Translations under genes and position numbers: made by a program
DNA from: CAZYXZ01 sp964651395
GTDB lineage: Bacteria; Actinomycetota; Actinomycetes; BP-191
Reading direction: 5' to 3'
DNA: 42,199 nucleotides
Assembly: GCA_964651395.1 (NCBI GenBank)
Contig: CAZYXZ010000021.1
Coordinates: forward strand, 1 to 42,199
Notes under the pieces: model-generated
Told to the model about the DNA's origin: nothing
The model's database searches: none
What the model saw: only the letters and a program-made list of their open reading frames with translations
Shown: positions 7,626 through 15,778 of the stretch, piece by piece
How the letters are laid out: the number at the start of each line of letters is the position of its first letter
Numbering within the stretch: position 1 is the first letter of the stretch

Positions 7626-8441
7626 GTGGTCACGGACAGCCAGGCGACCCTCACGGTCGACCAGCTCGCCCAGCGGGTGGGCATGACCGTGCGCAACGTG
7701 CGTGCTCACCAGTCCCGTGGCCTGCTCCCGCCGCCGGTCGTGCGCGGCCGCACGGGCTACTACGGCGCGGAGCACGAGTCCCGGCTCCAGCTGATCAAGG
7801 AGATGCAGGCGCAGGGTTTCAACCTGCGGGCGATCCAGCACCAGCTCGACCACCTCCCGCCGGGCGGCGCCGCCGAGGTGCTGGCGTTCCGCCGCGAGCT
7901 GACCGCGCCGTGGCAGGTCGAGGAGCCGGAGGTCTTCACCGTCGCCGAGCTCGGCGACCTCATGGGCGTCGTCGCCGAGGGCGACGCCATCGGCGTCGTC
8001 GACCAGTCGTTGCTCGACCAGGCGGTGTCGATGGGCGCCCTGCACCCGCTCGGCGGCGACCGCTACGAGGCGCCGTCACCCACCCTGATCCGCGCCGGCG
8101 CGCAGCTGGTCGAGCTCGGCGTGCCGCTGCCGCAGGTGCTGTTGATCCAGAAGTCGCTGACCAAGCATGCCGAAGGCGTCGCGGCGACCTACGTCGACAT
8201 GTTCGTCGAGCACGTGTGGCGCCACTTCGTCGATGCCGGCCAGCCCGAGGAGGAGTGGCCCGCCGTACGCGGCGCGCTCGAGCGCATGGCGCCCCTGGCG
8301 TCGCAGGCGCTGCTCGCGTCGTTCCGCCTCGCGATGCAGGACGCGAGTGCCCGGGCGATCGCGCAGGAGGCCGTCCGCGCGTCCCGCCGCTCCCGCAACC
8401 GCGCCGGAACCGTTGTGGTGGGAGTTACAGCCGCCGGCTGA
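7626..8441 (+). CDS. MerR-family transcriptional regulator
   Basis: The protein has 271 aa from the GTG at 7626 (273 from the in-frame GTG at 7620). Residues about 8-75 are a MerR winged helix-turn-helix: TVDQLAQRVGMTVRNVRAH, the wing with RGRTGYYG, then the alpha-helical segment FNLRAIQHQLD. The long C-terminal part has no cysteines, so a thiol-metal sensor is unlikely; it may bind an organic ligand. There is no ribosome binding site. The TATGGT hexamer 6 nt before 7626 favours a leaderless transcript from that codon. It probably controls the divergent MBL/membrane-dehydrogenase operon and itself through the dyad at 7580-7603. Confidence 0.85.
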   Translation: MVTDSQATLTVDQLAQRVGMTVRNVRAHQSRGLLPPPVVRGRTGYYGAEHESRLQLIKEMQAQGFNLRAIQHQLDHLPPGGAAEVLAFRRELTAPWQVEEPEVFTVAELGDLMGVVAEGDAIGVVDQSLLDQAVSMGALHPLGGDRYEAPSPTLIRAGAQLVELGVPLPQVLLIQKSLTKHAEGVAATYVDMFVEHVWRHFVDAGQPEEEWPAVRGALERMAPLASQALLASFRLAMQDASARAIAQEAVRASRRSRNRAGTVVVGVTAAG

Positions 8442-8455
8442 ACCTCCCACCTCAA
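8411..8455. terminator. Long hairpin between convergent genes
   Basis: An extended stem-loop spans the 3' end of the MerR gene and the gap: GTTG, mismatch, GGTGGGAG, three mostly unpaired bases, CAGCCG, loop C, CGGCTG, three bases, CTCCCACC, mismatch, CAAC. There is no T-run, as is common for actinobacterial hairpin terminators. It could serve both converging transcripts. Confidence 0.55.
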
Positions 8456-8464
8456 CGGGGTTGG

Positions 8465-11400
8465 TCAGCGGGTGACGCCGAGGCGGGTGAAGACCCAGTC
8501 GGGGATGGGCTTGCTGCGCGCTTCGGCGTAGATCAGCGCCGTGAGGATGTCCGGGTCGGCCGAGTCGAGACGGCTCCAGTCCAGCATCGCCGAGAGCCGG
8601 GCCAGCTGACCGGTCATCGGGTTCCGGCGGAGAGGGAACGTCGTGCCCAGTGCGAGGAACTTGTCGCTGTTGGCCTCCGCCAGCGAGTTCACGACCAGGT
8701 CGTGCAGCGGCACGGCGTTGGCGTCGTACACCGTCAGCGGGGGCAGCCCGCCGAGCAGCATCTCGGCGGTCTTGAGGACTGACGGGAACGAGCCGGGCTG
8801 GTGCGAGGCGTCGCCGTCCTTGCCGTGCTGCTTCGCGAGACCGCCGGCGGTGAGCAGGAACGTCCGGTGCGCGTCGACGTGGTCGCCGGCCAGCTGCGTG
8901 TCGTCCTCGGTGATGAAGATGATCGTGTTGCGCCAGAACGGCGAGTTAGACAGTCCCTCGACCAGCCGGCCGGTCGCCTGGTCGTTCTCCGCGACCATCG
9001 ACGCCGGGGTGGGCGCGCCCGGGTTGAAGCCGAGCGTGTGGTCCACCGGCAGCGCGATGTAGAGGAAGTTCGGCATCGCGCGCTGGCAGATCGTGTCGCT
9101 GCTGCCCTTAGCGCGGCAGGCGTTGTACGCCGCCGTCCAGCCCTCGAGGCTGAACGCCGCCTTCTCGGCCGGCGTGAACTCGATCGGCTGGCCGTAGCTC
9201 TCCGGGGGCGGTCCACTGTCGATGCCCCAGGCCTGCGAGATCGTCTTGCCGGTCAGCAGCAGGTCGATCCGGTCGTTGTCGGGGAAGTCGAGGTCGCGGC
9301 CGTGGTGCGCGGCGTCGGCGCCGATGCCCCACTTGCCGAGCGGCACCTGCCAGCGCTTGGCCGGGCTGCCGTGGGTGACGTCGTCGGAGTACACGCGGAA
9401 GGTCGCACCACGCCGGTTGCGGCGCGGGTCCATGAGCATGTCGACGAACCGCTCGCGCGGCTCGAACAGCGCACCTTCGACGGCACCGGTGTCCGGGTCG
9501 CGCTTGGTCGAACCCGGCGGCTGGCCCTGCGGGGCCTGCCCCTCGTAGACGCCGCCGGTGCGGTTGCCGCGGATGCCCTCGGCGTAGTTGGGGTTCCAGG
9601 TGATCTCGTTGGCCTCCGTGGCGTAGCCGGCGGAGGTCCAGCTGTGGCCGAGCGTGGACTGCTCCGAGTCGGCCCAGAAGTTGTCCGAGATCGTGAACTG
9701 GCGCGCCAGGTTGTGCTGGTTCGGCGTGAACGGCGTGCCGTAGAGCAGCCACTCGGGCGAGGCGTCCGCCCCCGGCACGGTGAGTGCGAGGTCGCCGAAG
9801 TACTGGTCGAAGGTCTTGTTCTCCTTGATGACGTACACGACGTGCAGCGAGCGCGGGTCGACCTTGCCGCGCGCAGCGTCGCAGATCAGCTTGCTGTGCG
9901 CGTTGCTGCCGTCGGGCATCGGCGTGGCCCGGCACGGGTCGGCGGCGGCGTCCTTGTACCGCGGCTCGAAGACGGCCAGCCACCGGTTGTTCTCCACGAC
10001 CTGACCGGTCCACGTGGCGAACGCGGCGGCCGCGGCGCGCGGGTCCTTCGGGATGTCGATCGCGGACACCGTGCCCTGGGTGGTCGAGCCGACGAAGGGC
10101 GACGCCTGCGCGTTGGCGCCGGCACCCGCCCCGACGCCCTTGAGGTTGGTGACGTAGAGACGGCTGCTGGTCGCGCTGTCGTCCGGGTGGGGCGCGGCCG
10201 CGAGCGCCGACGGGTACCAGCCGACCGGGATGTAGGTGTGCGGCATCGTCAGCTTGTAGGCGTTGCGGCCGGCGCCGACCTGCACTGCCCGCGGGATCGC
10301 GGCGCCGGCGGGTGTCCGCACCTCGACGGCGTTGGCGCCGGCGAGGCCGACGTAGAGGTACCGCCCGTCCGGAGAGAAGCCCACGGCGATCGGGGTGGCA
10401 CCCAGCTTGCTGGCTGCGGTGAGCCGCACGGAGTGTGTCTTCACGCCGGTGACCCGGCCCTCGCGGCTGAGCGAGAGGACCGAGATGGTGTCGTCGGCGG
10501 AGTTGGCCACGACGAGGCTGTTCTTGTCGGGCGAGAGCGCGAGCCCGGTCGGGTGCTTGCCGACGGGGACGACCTGCACCTCGCGGCCACGGTCGCCGGA
10601 CAGGGCCACGACCGAGACGGTGCCCCGCCCGCGCGCCCGCGCCGGGTTCGTGTCGTCGGCCCAGTTGGCGGCGTAGAGGGTCGACGAGCTCTCGCGCAGC
10701 GCCATGCCGAACACGTCGCGGCCGACGGGGACGAGCGTCGACGGCGGTGCCGGTGCCGTCGGGCTGGTGATGTCGACGATCGTGATGACGGAGCAGACCG
10801 GCTTCTTGGCGGGCTGTCCTTGCGGGCAGCGCCCGGCCGCCGGGTCGGCCTCCGCGATCGCCGACTCGGGGATCGAGAGGTTGCCCCCGACGAACATCCG
10901 CGTCCGCTCGGCGTCCAGGAGAAGCGTGCCGGGGTATGCCGGGGCCGCGATCCCGACGTTGGGCTGCATCGGCAGCAGCGGTCCCTGCCGGACGCCCACG
11001 GCGGCAGGACCTTGGTGACGGAACTGGTAGACCACGTTGGCCGCGCCACCGGATCCCCAGAGGTTGCCTTCGCCATCGGCGACGACGCCCATGTAGAGGT
11101 CGGGTGCCGGGCTGATGGCGCGCGTGAGCGTCGCCGCGTCGATGCCCACCATCTCCTCGTCGAAGATGCCGCTGGTCACCGCGAAGACGGTCTGGTTGTC
11201 GGGAGTGACGGTGATGCCCGTCGGCGACCGGCTGGTGTCGATCTGCGCGCCTGCCGGGCGCAGCATCCAGCCGTTGGGCGTGCGGTACTGGGTCGGCGAG
11301 ATCGTCGTCGGGTCCGCGAGCTGCCTCTCCTCGGCTTCTTCGTCCTCCGCGCCGACCGGCTGGCGGGTGGCGGCGAGCGCGCGGCGGGCCGCCTCCGCGT

Positions 11401-11551
11401 CGCCGAAGGTCAGGGTCGCGAAGCGCTCCGCGTTGGCCAGCGCGGTGTCGAGTCCGGCCGGCTCCGCCGTCGTCGTGCGCAGGCCGGCGACGGTCGCGCC
11501 GCCCAGGGCCAACGTGCCGGTGAGGGCGAGGAGCAGGATCCGCGGCCGCAT
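8465..11551 (-). CDS. Secreted YncE-type beta-propeller / phosphoesterase fusion
   Basis: The 1028-aa protein begins with a signal peptide (MRPRILLLALTG, then a hydrophobic run to about residue 26). Residues about 60-480 carry YVTN/YncE-like propeller repeats such as SLVVANSADDTISVLSL. Residues about 560-970 are a phosphoesterase (alkaline phosphatase/phospholipase C superfamily) domain with IKENKTFDQYFGD (about 570), GHSW (about 635) and EDDTQLAGDHVDAHRT (about 883), the usual metal-site motifs of this fusion family. It would act outside the membrane on phosphate esters; the substrate is unknown. The ATG at 11551 has GGAG upstream and immediately precedes the signal peptide. It lies 59 nt after the carboxylase epsilon gene on the same strand and may be cotranscribed with accD5-accE5. 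Confidence 0.85.
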   Translation of the reverse strand: MRPRILLLALTGTLALGGATVAGLRTTTAEPAGLDTALANAERFATLTFGDAEAARRALAATRQPVGAEDEEAEERQLADPTTISPTQYRTPNGWMLRPAGAQIDTSRSPTGITVTPDNQTVFAVTSGIFDEEMVGIDAATLTRAISPAPDLYMGVVADGEGNLWGSGGAANVVYQFRHQGPAAVGVRQGPLLPMQPNVGIAAPAYPGTLLLDAERTRMFVGGNLSIPESAIAEADPAAGRCPQGQPAKKPVCSVITIVDITSPTAPAPPSTLVPVGRDVFGMALRESSSTLYAANWADDTNPARARGRGTVSVVALSGDRGREVQVVPVGKHPTGLALSPDKNSLVVANSADDTISVLSLSREGRVTGVKTHSVRLTAASKLGATPIAVGFSPDGRYLYVGLAGANAVEVRTPAGAAIPRAVQVGAGRNAYKLTMPHTYIPVGWYPSALAAAPHPDDSATSSRLYVTNLKGVGAGAGANAQASPFVGSTTQGTVSAIDIPKDPRAAAAAFATWTGQVVENNRWLAVFEPRYKDAAADPCRATPMPDGSNAHSKLICDAARGKVDPRSLHVVYVIKENKTFDQYFGDLALTVPGADASPEWLLYGTPFTPNQHNLARQFTISDNFWADSEQSTLGHSWTSAGYATEANEITWNPNYAEGIRGNRTGGVYEGQAPQGQPPGSTKRDPDTGAVEGALFEPRERFVDMLMDPRRNRRGATFRVYSDDVTHGSPAKRWQVPLGKWGIGADAAHHGRDLDFPDNDRIDLLLTGKTISQAWGIDSGPPPESYGQPIEFTPAEKAAFSLEGWTAAYNACRAKGSSDTICQRAMPNFLYIALPVDHTLGFNPGAPTPASMVAENDQATGRLVEGLSNSPFWRNTIIFITEDDTQLAGDHVDAHRTFLLTAGGLAKQHGKDGDASHQPGSFPSVLKTAEMLLGGLPPLTVYDANAVPLHDLVVNSLAEANSDKFLALGTTFPLRRNPMTGQLARLSAMLDWSRLDSADPDILTALIYAEARSKPIPDWVFTRLGVTR

Positions 11552-11610
11552 GAGAGCTCCGTTTCGGGCTGGTTGCGGGTTGCCTTCGACACGCGGGGCC
11601 CCGCGGCCTT

Positions 11611-11787
11611 CTACCGCCAGGGTCCGGCGTCCCACGTGGGGTAGCTCCGGGACTCCTCGACCCAGCGGCTCCGGGTCGTCGCTCGCTTCGGCTGCCGGGC
11701 CAGCTGCCGTAGGGCGAGCACCAGGGCGGCCAGCTCCTCGTCCGTGGGGTTGCCACGAACCACCCTGAGCGCCGGGGGCTCGCTCAT
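11611..11787 (-). CDS. accE5: Acyl-CoA carboxylase epsilon subunit
   Basis: The 58-aa protein was read directly from the sequence; it is short enough to escape many gene callers. It begins MSEPPALRVVRGNPTDEE and continues LAALVLALRQLA, the diagnostic pattern of the small epsilon subunit (LRVVRGNPTxEELAAL). A basic linker follows, and the tail WVEESRSYPTWDAGPWR is typical. In actinobacteria this subunit binds the carboxylase alpha-beta complex and raises its activity. The ATG at 11785-11787 overlaps the TGA of the beta-subunit gene (ATGA, 4-bp overlap), so it should be translationally coupled to it. The stop is TAG at 11611-11613. Confidence 0.92.
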   Translation of the reverse strand: MSEPPALRVVRGNPTDEELAALVLALRQLARQPKRATTRSRWVEESRSYPTWDAGPWR

Positions 11788-13373
11788 AGCGGAATGTTGC
11801 CGTGCTTCTTAGGGGGAAGGGTCTCGCGCTTCGTGCGCAGCTGACGCAGCGCGCGGATCACCTGGCCGCGAGTCTCGGACGGCGCGATGACGGCGTCGAT
11901 GTAGCCGCGCTCGGCCGCGATGTAGGGCGTGGCGAAGTGGTCGGTGTAGTCCTCCACCAGCTCGGCGCGCTTGGCCTCGGCGTCCTCGGAGGCGGCCAGC
12001 TCCTTGCGGAAGATGATGTTGACCGCGCCCTGGGCGCCCATGACCGCGATCTCGGCGGTCGGCCATGCGAAGGACACGTCGCTGCGCAGGTGCTTCGACC
12101 CCATGACGTCGTACGCGCCGCCGTAGGCCTTGCGCGTGATGATCGTGACCTTTGGGACGGTCGCCTCGGCGTACGCGTAGATGAGCTTGGCGCCGCGCCG
12201 GATGATGCCCTCCCACTCCTGGCCGGTGCCGGGGAGGAAGCCGGGTACGTCGACGAAGGTCAGCACCGGGATGTTGAACGCGTCACAGGTCCGGACGAAG
12301 CGGGCCGCCTTCTCGGAGGCGTTGATGTCGAGGCAGCCGGCGAAGTGCATGGGCTGGTTGGCGACGACGCCGACCGACCGCCCGTCCACGCGGCCGAAAC
12401 CGCAGAGGATGTTCTGCGCGAACAGCGCGTGCACCTCGAGGAACTCCCCCTCGTCGAGCACGTGCTCGATCACACGATGCATGTCGTAGGGCTGGTTGGA
12501 CGAGTCGGGGATGAGCGAGTCGAGCTCGAGGTCGGGTGCGTCCGCGTCGGCTTCCTCGGCGTACGCCGGCGCGTCGTCGCGGTTGTTGGACGGGAGGTAG
12601 GAGAGCAGGGCGCGGGTCAGCTCGATGCAGTCCTGCTCGTCGGTGGCCATGAACTGCGCGACGCCACTCTTGGTGTTGTGCGTCCGTGCACCGCCGAGCT
12701 CCTCGAACTCGACGTCCTCGCCGGTGACTGTCTTGATGACGTCGGGACCGGTGATGAACATGTGCGACGTGCCGTCGACCATGAGCGTGAAGTCGGTGAT
12801 GGCGGGGGAGTAGACGGCGCCGCCGGCGCACGGGCCCATGATCAGCGAGATCTGCGGGATGACCCCGGACGCGATGACGTTGCGGTAGAAGATCTCGCCG
12901 TAGAGGCCGAGCGAGACGACGCCCTCCTGAATGCGCGCTCCGCCCGAGTCGTTCATGCCGACGACCGGGCAGCCTGTGCGCAGGGCCATGTCCATGATCT
13001 TGACGACCTTCTCGCCGAAGACCTCGCCGAGACTGCCGCCGAAGACCGTGAAGTCCTGGCTGAAGACGCAGATCGGCCGCCCGTCGACCGTGCCGTAGCC
13101 GGTGACCACGCCGTCGCCGAACGGCCGGTTGGCGTCGACGCCGAAGTCGTGCGCGCGGTGCCGGGCGAGCGCGTCGGTCTCGACGAAGGAGCCCGGGTCG
13201 AGCAGCGCGTCGATCCGCTCGCGCGCGGTCATCTTGCCCTTGGCGTGCTGGCTCTCGACCGCCTTGGCGGAGCCGGCGTGCCCGGCTTCGTCGCGCATCT
13301 GGTTCAGCGTCGCGAGCTTGCCCGCGGTCGTGTGCGGATCGGGGGCGGCGGGTGTCGAAGCGGCCTTTGCCAT
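11784..13373 (-). CDS. accD5: Propionyl-/acyl-CoA carboxylase beta subunit (carboxyltransferase)
   Basis: The 529-aa protein is the carboxyltransferase that moves CO2 from carboxybiotin to propionyl-CoA or a related short acyl-CoA, giving methylmalonyl-CoA. The AccD5/PccB pattern is clear: KGKMTARERIDALLDPGSF, the oxyanion-type GGARIQEG and GPCAGGAVYSPA, GPDVIKTVTGEDVEFEELGG, FVDVPGFLPGTGQEW, and AYGGAYDVMGSKHL. Length matches the family. I chose the ATG at 13373 because it lies 7 nt after a TACAGT hexamer and homology starts soon after. Epsilon follows with a 4-bp overlap, and biotin ligase is divergent 18 bp away, as around accD5/birA in M. tuberculosis. The exact acyl specificity is inferred. 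Confidence 0.93.
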   Translation of the reverse strand: MAKAASTPAAPDPHTTAGKLATLNQMRDEAGHAGSAKAVESQHAKGKMTARERIDALLDPGSFVETDALARHRAHDFGVDANRPFGDGVVTGYGTVDGRPICVFSQDFTVFGGSLGEVFGEKVVKIMDMALRTGCPVVGMNDSGGARIQEGVVSLGLYGEIFYRNVIASGVIPQISLIMGPCAGGAVYSPAITDFTLMVDGTSHMFITGPDVIKTVTGEDVEFEELGGARTHNTKSGVAQFMATDEQDCIELTRALLSYLPSNNRDDAPAYAEEADADAPDLELDSLIPDSSNQPYDMHRVIEHVLDEGEFLEVHALFAQNILCGFGRVDGRSVGVVANQPMHFAGCLDINASEKAARFVRTCDAFNIPVLTFVDVPGFLPGTGQEWEGIIRRGAKLIYAYAEATVPKVTIITRKAYGGAYDVMGSKHLRSDVSFAWPTAEIAVMGAQGAVNIIFRKELAASEDAEAKRAELVEDYTDHFATPYIAAERGYIDAVIAPSETRGQVIRALRQLRTKRETLPPKKHGNIPL

Positions 13374-13379
13374 GCGCCG

Positions 13380-13386
13380 TACTGTA
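13380..13386. promoter_or_regulatory. Shared divergent -10 core TACTGTA (accD5 / birA)
   Basis: The 7-bp TACTGTA reads as TACTGT on the plus strand (13380-13385), 6 nt before the birA GTG at 13392, and as TACAGT on the minus strand (13381-13386), 7 nt before the accD5 ATG at 13373. The whole intergenic space is 18 bp, so neither mRNA can have a normal leader. No strong -35 is visible on either side. Confidence 0.6.
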
Positions 13387-13391
13387 CTGAC

Positions 13392-14210
13392 GTGCACCTT
13401 CCCGACCGTGGCGCCGGGCCTGCCTGGCTCGACCTCGACCGCCCGCCGCTGCGGGCCGGAACCCTGTCCGCCGCCGTACGCCGGACAGCGCCGTGGCGCG
13501 AGCTGCACGTCCTCGACGAGGTGGGCTCGACCAACGACCTCGTCGTCACCGCTGCGCGAGGGGGCGAGCGCGAGGGACTCGTCGTCGTCGCCGAGTCGCA
13601 GAGCGGTGGCCGCGGTCGGCTCGACCGGGAGTGGTCGTCACCTCCTCGCGCCGGGCTGACCTGGTCGATGCTGCTGCGTCCGTCGCGGGCAACGGCCGAG
13701 TGGCCGTGGCTTCCGCTGCTCGTCGCGAGCTGCATCGCCGACTCGGTCGGCCGGCTGGTCGACCTCACCATCGACCTGAAGTGGCCGAACGACCTGCTCG
13801 TCGACGGGCGCAAGGTCGGCGGGCTCCTGGCCGAGGTGGCCGGGTCGGCGCTGGCCGTCGGCGTGGGCCTCAACGTCTCGACGGCCCGCGAGGAGCTGCC
13901 GGTCGAGACCGCGACCTCGTTGTCGCTCGAGACGGGTGGTGTCGTCGACCGCCAGCCGGTCTTCCTGGCCGCCCTGCGGGCCATCGGCCCGGCGTACCTC
14001 GCCTGGAACGACGGCGAGCTCGACGCCCGGGCGACCTACCTGCGGCACTGCGCGACCGTCGGGCAGAGCGTGCGCGTCGCCCTGCCCGGCGGCGACACCG
14101 TCGCGGGTGAGGCGGCGGACGTCGACGAGACCGGCCGGCTCGTGGTCCGGACGATCGCCGGGGACGTCGCGGTCAGCGCCGGTGACGTCGTCCAGGTCCG
14201 TCCGGCCTAG
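13392..14210 (+). CDS. birA: Biotin--[biotin carboxyl-carrier protein] ligase
   Basis: The 272-aa cytosolic enzyme activates biotin as biotinyl-5'-AMP and attaches it to the carrier lysine of the carboxylase alpha subunit (EAMKM motif, 2140-3885). Diagnostic motifs are EVGSTNDL (about 40), the ligase loop SGGRGRLDREW (about 76), and KWPNDLLVDGRKVGG (about 133), with a small C-terminal SH3-like domain (VRVALPGGDTVAGEA). The N-terminal DNA-binding domain of E. coli BirA is missing, so this is a group I ligase that does not repress biotin genes. The GTG at 13392 is 6 nt after a TACTGT hexamer, consistent with a leaderless mRNA. It is divergent from accD5. Confidence 0.93.
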   Translation: MHLPDRGAGPAWLDLDRPPLRAGTLSAAVRRTAPWRELHVLDEVGSTNDLVVTAARGGEREGLVVVAESQSGGRGRLDREWSSPPRAGLTWSMLLRPSRATAEWPWLPLLVASCIADSVGRLVDLTIDLKWPNDLLVDGRKVGGLLAEVAGSALAVGVGLNVSTAREELPVETATSLSLETGGVVDRQPVFLAALRAIGPAYLAWNDGELDARATYLRHCATVGQSVRVALPGGDTVAGEAADVDETGRLVVRTIAGDVAVSAGDVVQVRPA

Positions 14211-14213
14211 GCA

Positions 14214-15131
14214 CTACTGGTCCTTGGCGAGGACGACCTTCGTGTCCGGGTTCTGCTCGCTGCCGTCGTCGTCCGAGCTGTAGAACGCGCGGATCTCGAT
14301 GTAGCCGGAGGTCTCGAAGATCTCGTCCGGGAGGTCGAGCGTGACCGACCAGGTGCCACGACCCGGAGGGCCGGTACTCGCCGTCGTGAAGCCCTCCTTG
14401 AACACCGTCGGCTTGCCGACACAGGTCACGCCGACGGGGCATCCGGTGCTGATCCGCCACGTGACGTTGGCCTCCGGCACGGTGGCCTCGCCCTTGAAGG
14501 TGATGCGGCGGCCGACCACGGCACCCTCGGCCGGGCTGTCGATGGTGATCGGCGCGAGCACGTTCACGTGCGACGCGCGGGCAATCGGCCGGTCCACCTC
14601 CGCGTGCCCCCAGAACGCAGACTGCTTCTTGCCCTCGAAGAGCAGCTGGACGCGCTTCACGGCCGGCGCGGCGGCCGACACCGTGTAGACGAGCTGGTCG
14701 AGCGACCGACCCTCGGGCAGGGCGCCGGTCTTGGCGCTCGCGCCCTCCTTGGTCAGGTCGACGGTGGCCAGGTCGCCGGCGATCGTGATGCCACGGATCT
14801 GGGTGGCGGCGGGCCACATGCTCGAGTAGTCGGGGTCGAGCGGCTTGAGGTGGAGCATCGCATCGACCGCGGTGCGCACCACGGCTGTTGTCTTCGGCAG
14901 CCGGCGGAACTCGCGCGACAGGGAGAAGCCGTTGTCGGCGTTCAGGTAGTAGACGGCCACGGCCATGGTCTCGGTCGCAGCAGAGGGGGAGGCGCTGACG
15001 CTCGGGGTCGCGCTGGCGGCGGTGGGGGTCCCGGTCGGGTCGCGCTGCTCGACCGTGCCGCTGTCGCAGGCGGCGAGACTGAGCGCCAGCAGCGCGGCGG
15101 CAACCGCTCCGGCGTACCGCTGGCTGGTCAT
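14214..15131 (-). CDS. GerMN / Gmad2 domain lipoprotein
   Basis: The 305-aa protein has a lipoprotein signal peptide ending in LSLAAC (lipobox Cys near residue 23), so it should be anchored outside the membrane. A Thr/Ser/Ala/Pro-rich linker follows. Residues about 55-190 resemble a GerMN (sporulation/germination-type) domain: AVYYLNADNGFSL, TAVDAMLHL, VDLTKEG. Residues about 200-305 resemble the immunoglobulin-like Gmad2 domain (ITIDSPAEGAVV, GTWSVTLDLPD). Such proteins occur in non-sporulating actinobacteria too, so sporulation is not implied. The ATG at 15131 has GGAGG 6 nt upstream. It is convergent with birA (3-bp gap) and divergent from the PH-domain gene. Function unknown. Confidence 0.8.
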   Translation of the reverse strand: MTSQRYAGAVAAALLALSLAACDSGTVEQRDPTGTPTAASATPSVSASPSAATETMAVAVYYLNADNGFSLSREFRRLPKTTAVVRTAVDAMLHLKPLDPDYSSMWPAATQIRGITIAGDLATVDLTKEGASAKTGALPEGRSLDQLVYTVSAAAPAVKRVQLLFEGKKQSAFWGHAEVDRPIARASHVNVLAPITIDSPAEGAVVGRRITFKGEATVPEANVTWRISTGCPVGVTCVGKPTVFKEGFTTASTGPPGRGTWSVTLDLPDEIFETSGYIEIRAFYSSDDDGSEQNPDTKVVLAKDQ

Positions 15132-15235
15132 CGTGCACCTCCGCAGTGGAACCCTATGAGAACAGACGCGCACCGGCCGCCGAGGTTGCCACGATTCGTG
15201 CCACGATCTGCGCCGACACGCGAGGAGGCCGGACG

Positions 15236-15778
15236 GTGGCGTACCCCCGCAAGCTGCTGACCGAGGGCGAGGAGATCGTCTTCGACCTGCACCCGCACTG
15301 GAAGGTGCTGGTCGTGCCGGGTCTGCTCGCGCCGATCATCGTCTTCATGGGCTCGTTCGGGATCGCCCGCGCGCCGGACGGCAGCGCGCACTCGACGGTG
15401 GTCTGGGCCCTCTTCCTGGCCATGGTCGTGCTGCTGGTCATCTTCTGCCTCGCGCCGCTGCTGACCTGGCTCACCACGCACTTCGTCGTGACCAACCGGC
15501 GGGTCATCATGCGCGAGGGTGTGCTGTCCCGGACCGGCCGCGACGTCCCGCTCTACCGGATCAACGACGTCACGTTCACCCACTCGCTGCTCGAACGCAT
15601 GCTCGGCGCGGGCACCTTGATCGTGGAGAGCGCCGGCGAGCGTGGGCAGGTGACGCTTGGCGACATCCCCCATGTGGAGCATGTGCAGCGGGAGATCTAC
15701 CGGCTGATGGAAGACGACGACGAGCGTCGCCGCCGGACGCCCGACGACGAAGAGCCACCGCCCGCCGTGGGCCCGTGA
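15236..15778 (+). CDS. Bacterial PH-domain (YdbS-like) membrane protein
   Basis: The 180-aa protein has two membrane helices (about 22-42 and 55-80) followed by a bacterial pleckstrin-homology domain (bPH2/DUF304): FVVTNRRVIMREGVLSR, DVPLYRINDVTF, and GTLIVESAGERG. The tail is acidic and Arg-rich. The GTG at 15236 is preceded by GAGGAGG with 7-nt spacing. The 104-bp gap upstream (15132-15235) separates it from the GerMN lipoprotein and must carry both promoters. A similar two-helix protein (Rv3278c) sits beside birA in M. tuberculosis, which supports old synteny. It overlaps the enoyl-CoA hydratase start by 4 bp (GTGA). Role unknown. Confidence 0.82.
   Translation: MAYPRKLLTEGEEIVFDLHPHWKVLVVPGLLAPIIVFMGSFGIARAPDGSAHSTVVWALFLAMVVLLVIFCLAPLLTWLTTHFVVTNRRVIMREGVLSRTGRDVPLYRINDVTFTHSLLERMLGAGTLIVESAGERGQVTLGDIPHVEHVQREIYRLMEDDDERRRRTPDDEEPPPAVGP

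Noticed and set aside
8801..11644. Very long plus-strand open frame (947 codons) opposite the propeller-phosphoesterase gene
   Set aside because: It is an antisense shadow caused by GC-rich third positions. Its composition is Arg/Val/Asp-rich without any family motif, while the minus strand has clear domains.
13393..14110. Additional open frames on both strands within birA
   Set aside because: They are shadows of birA, which has all ligase motifs in the frame starting at 13392.
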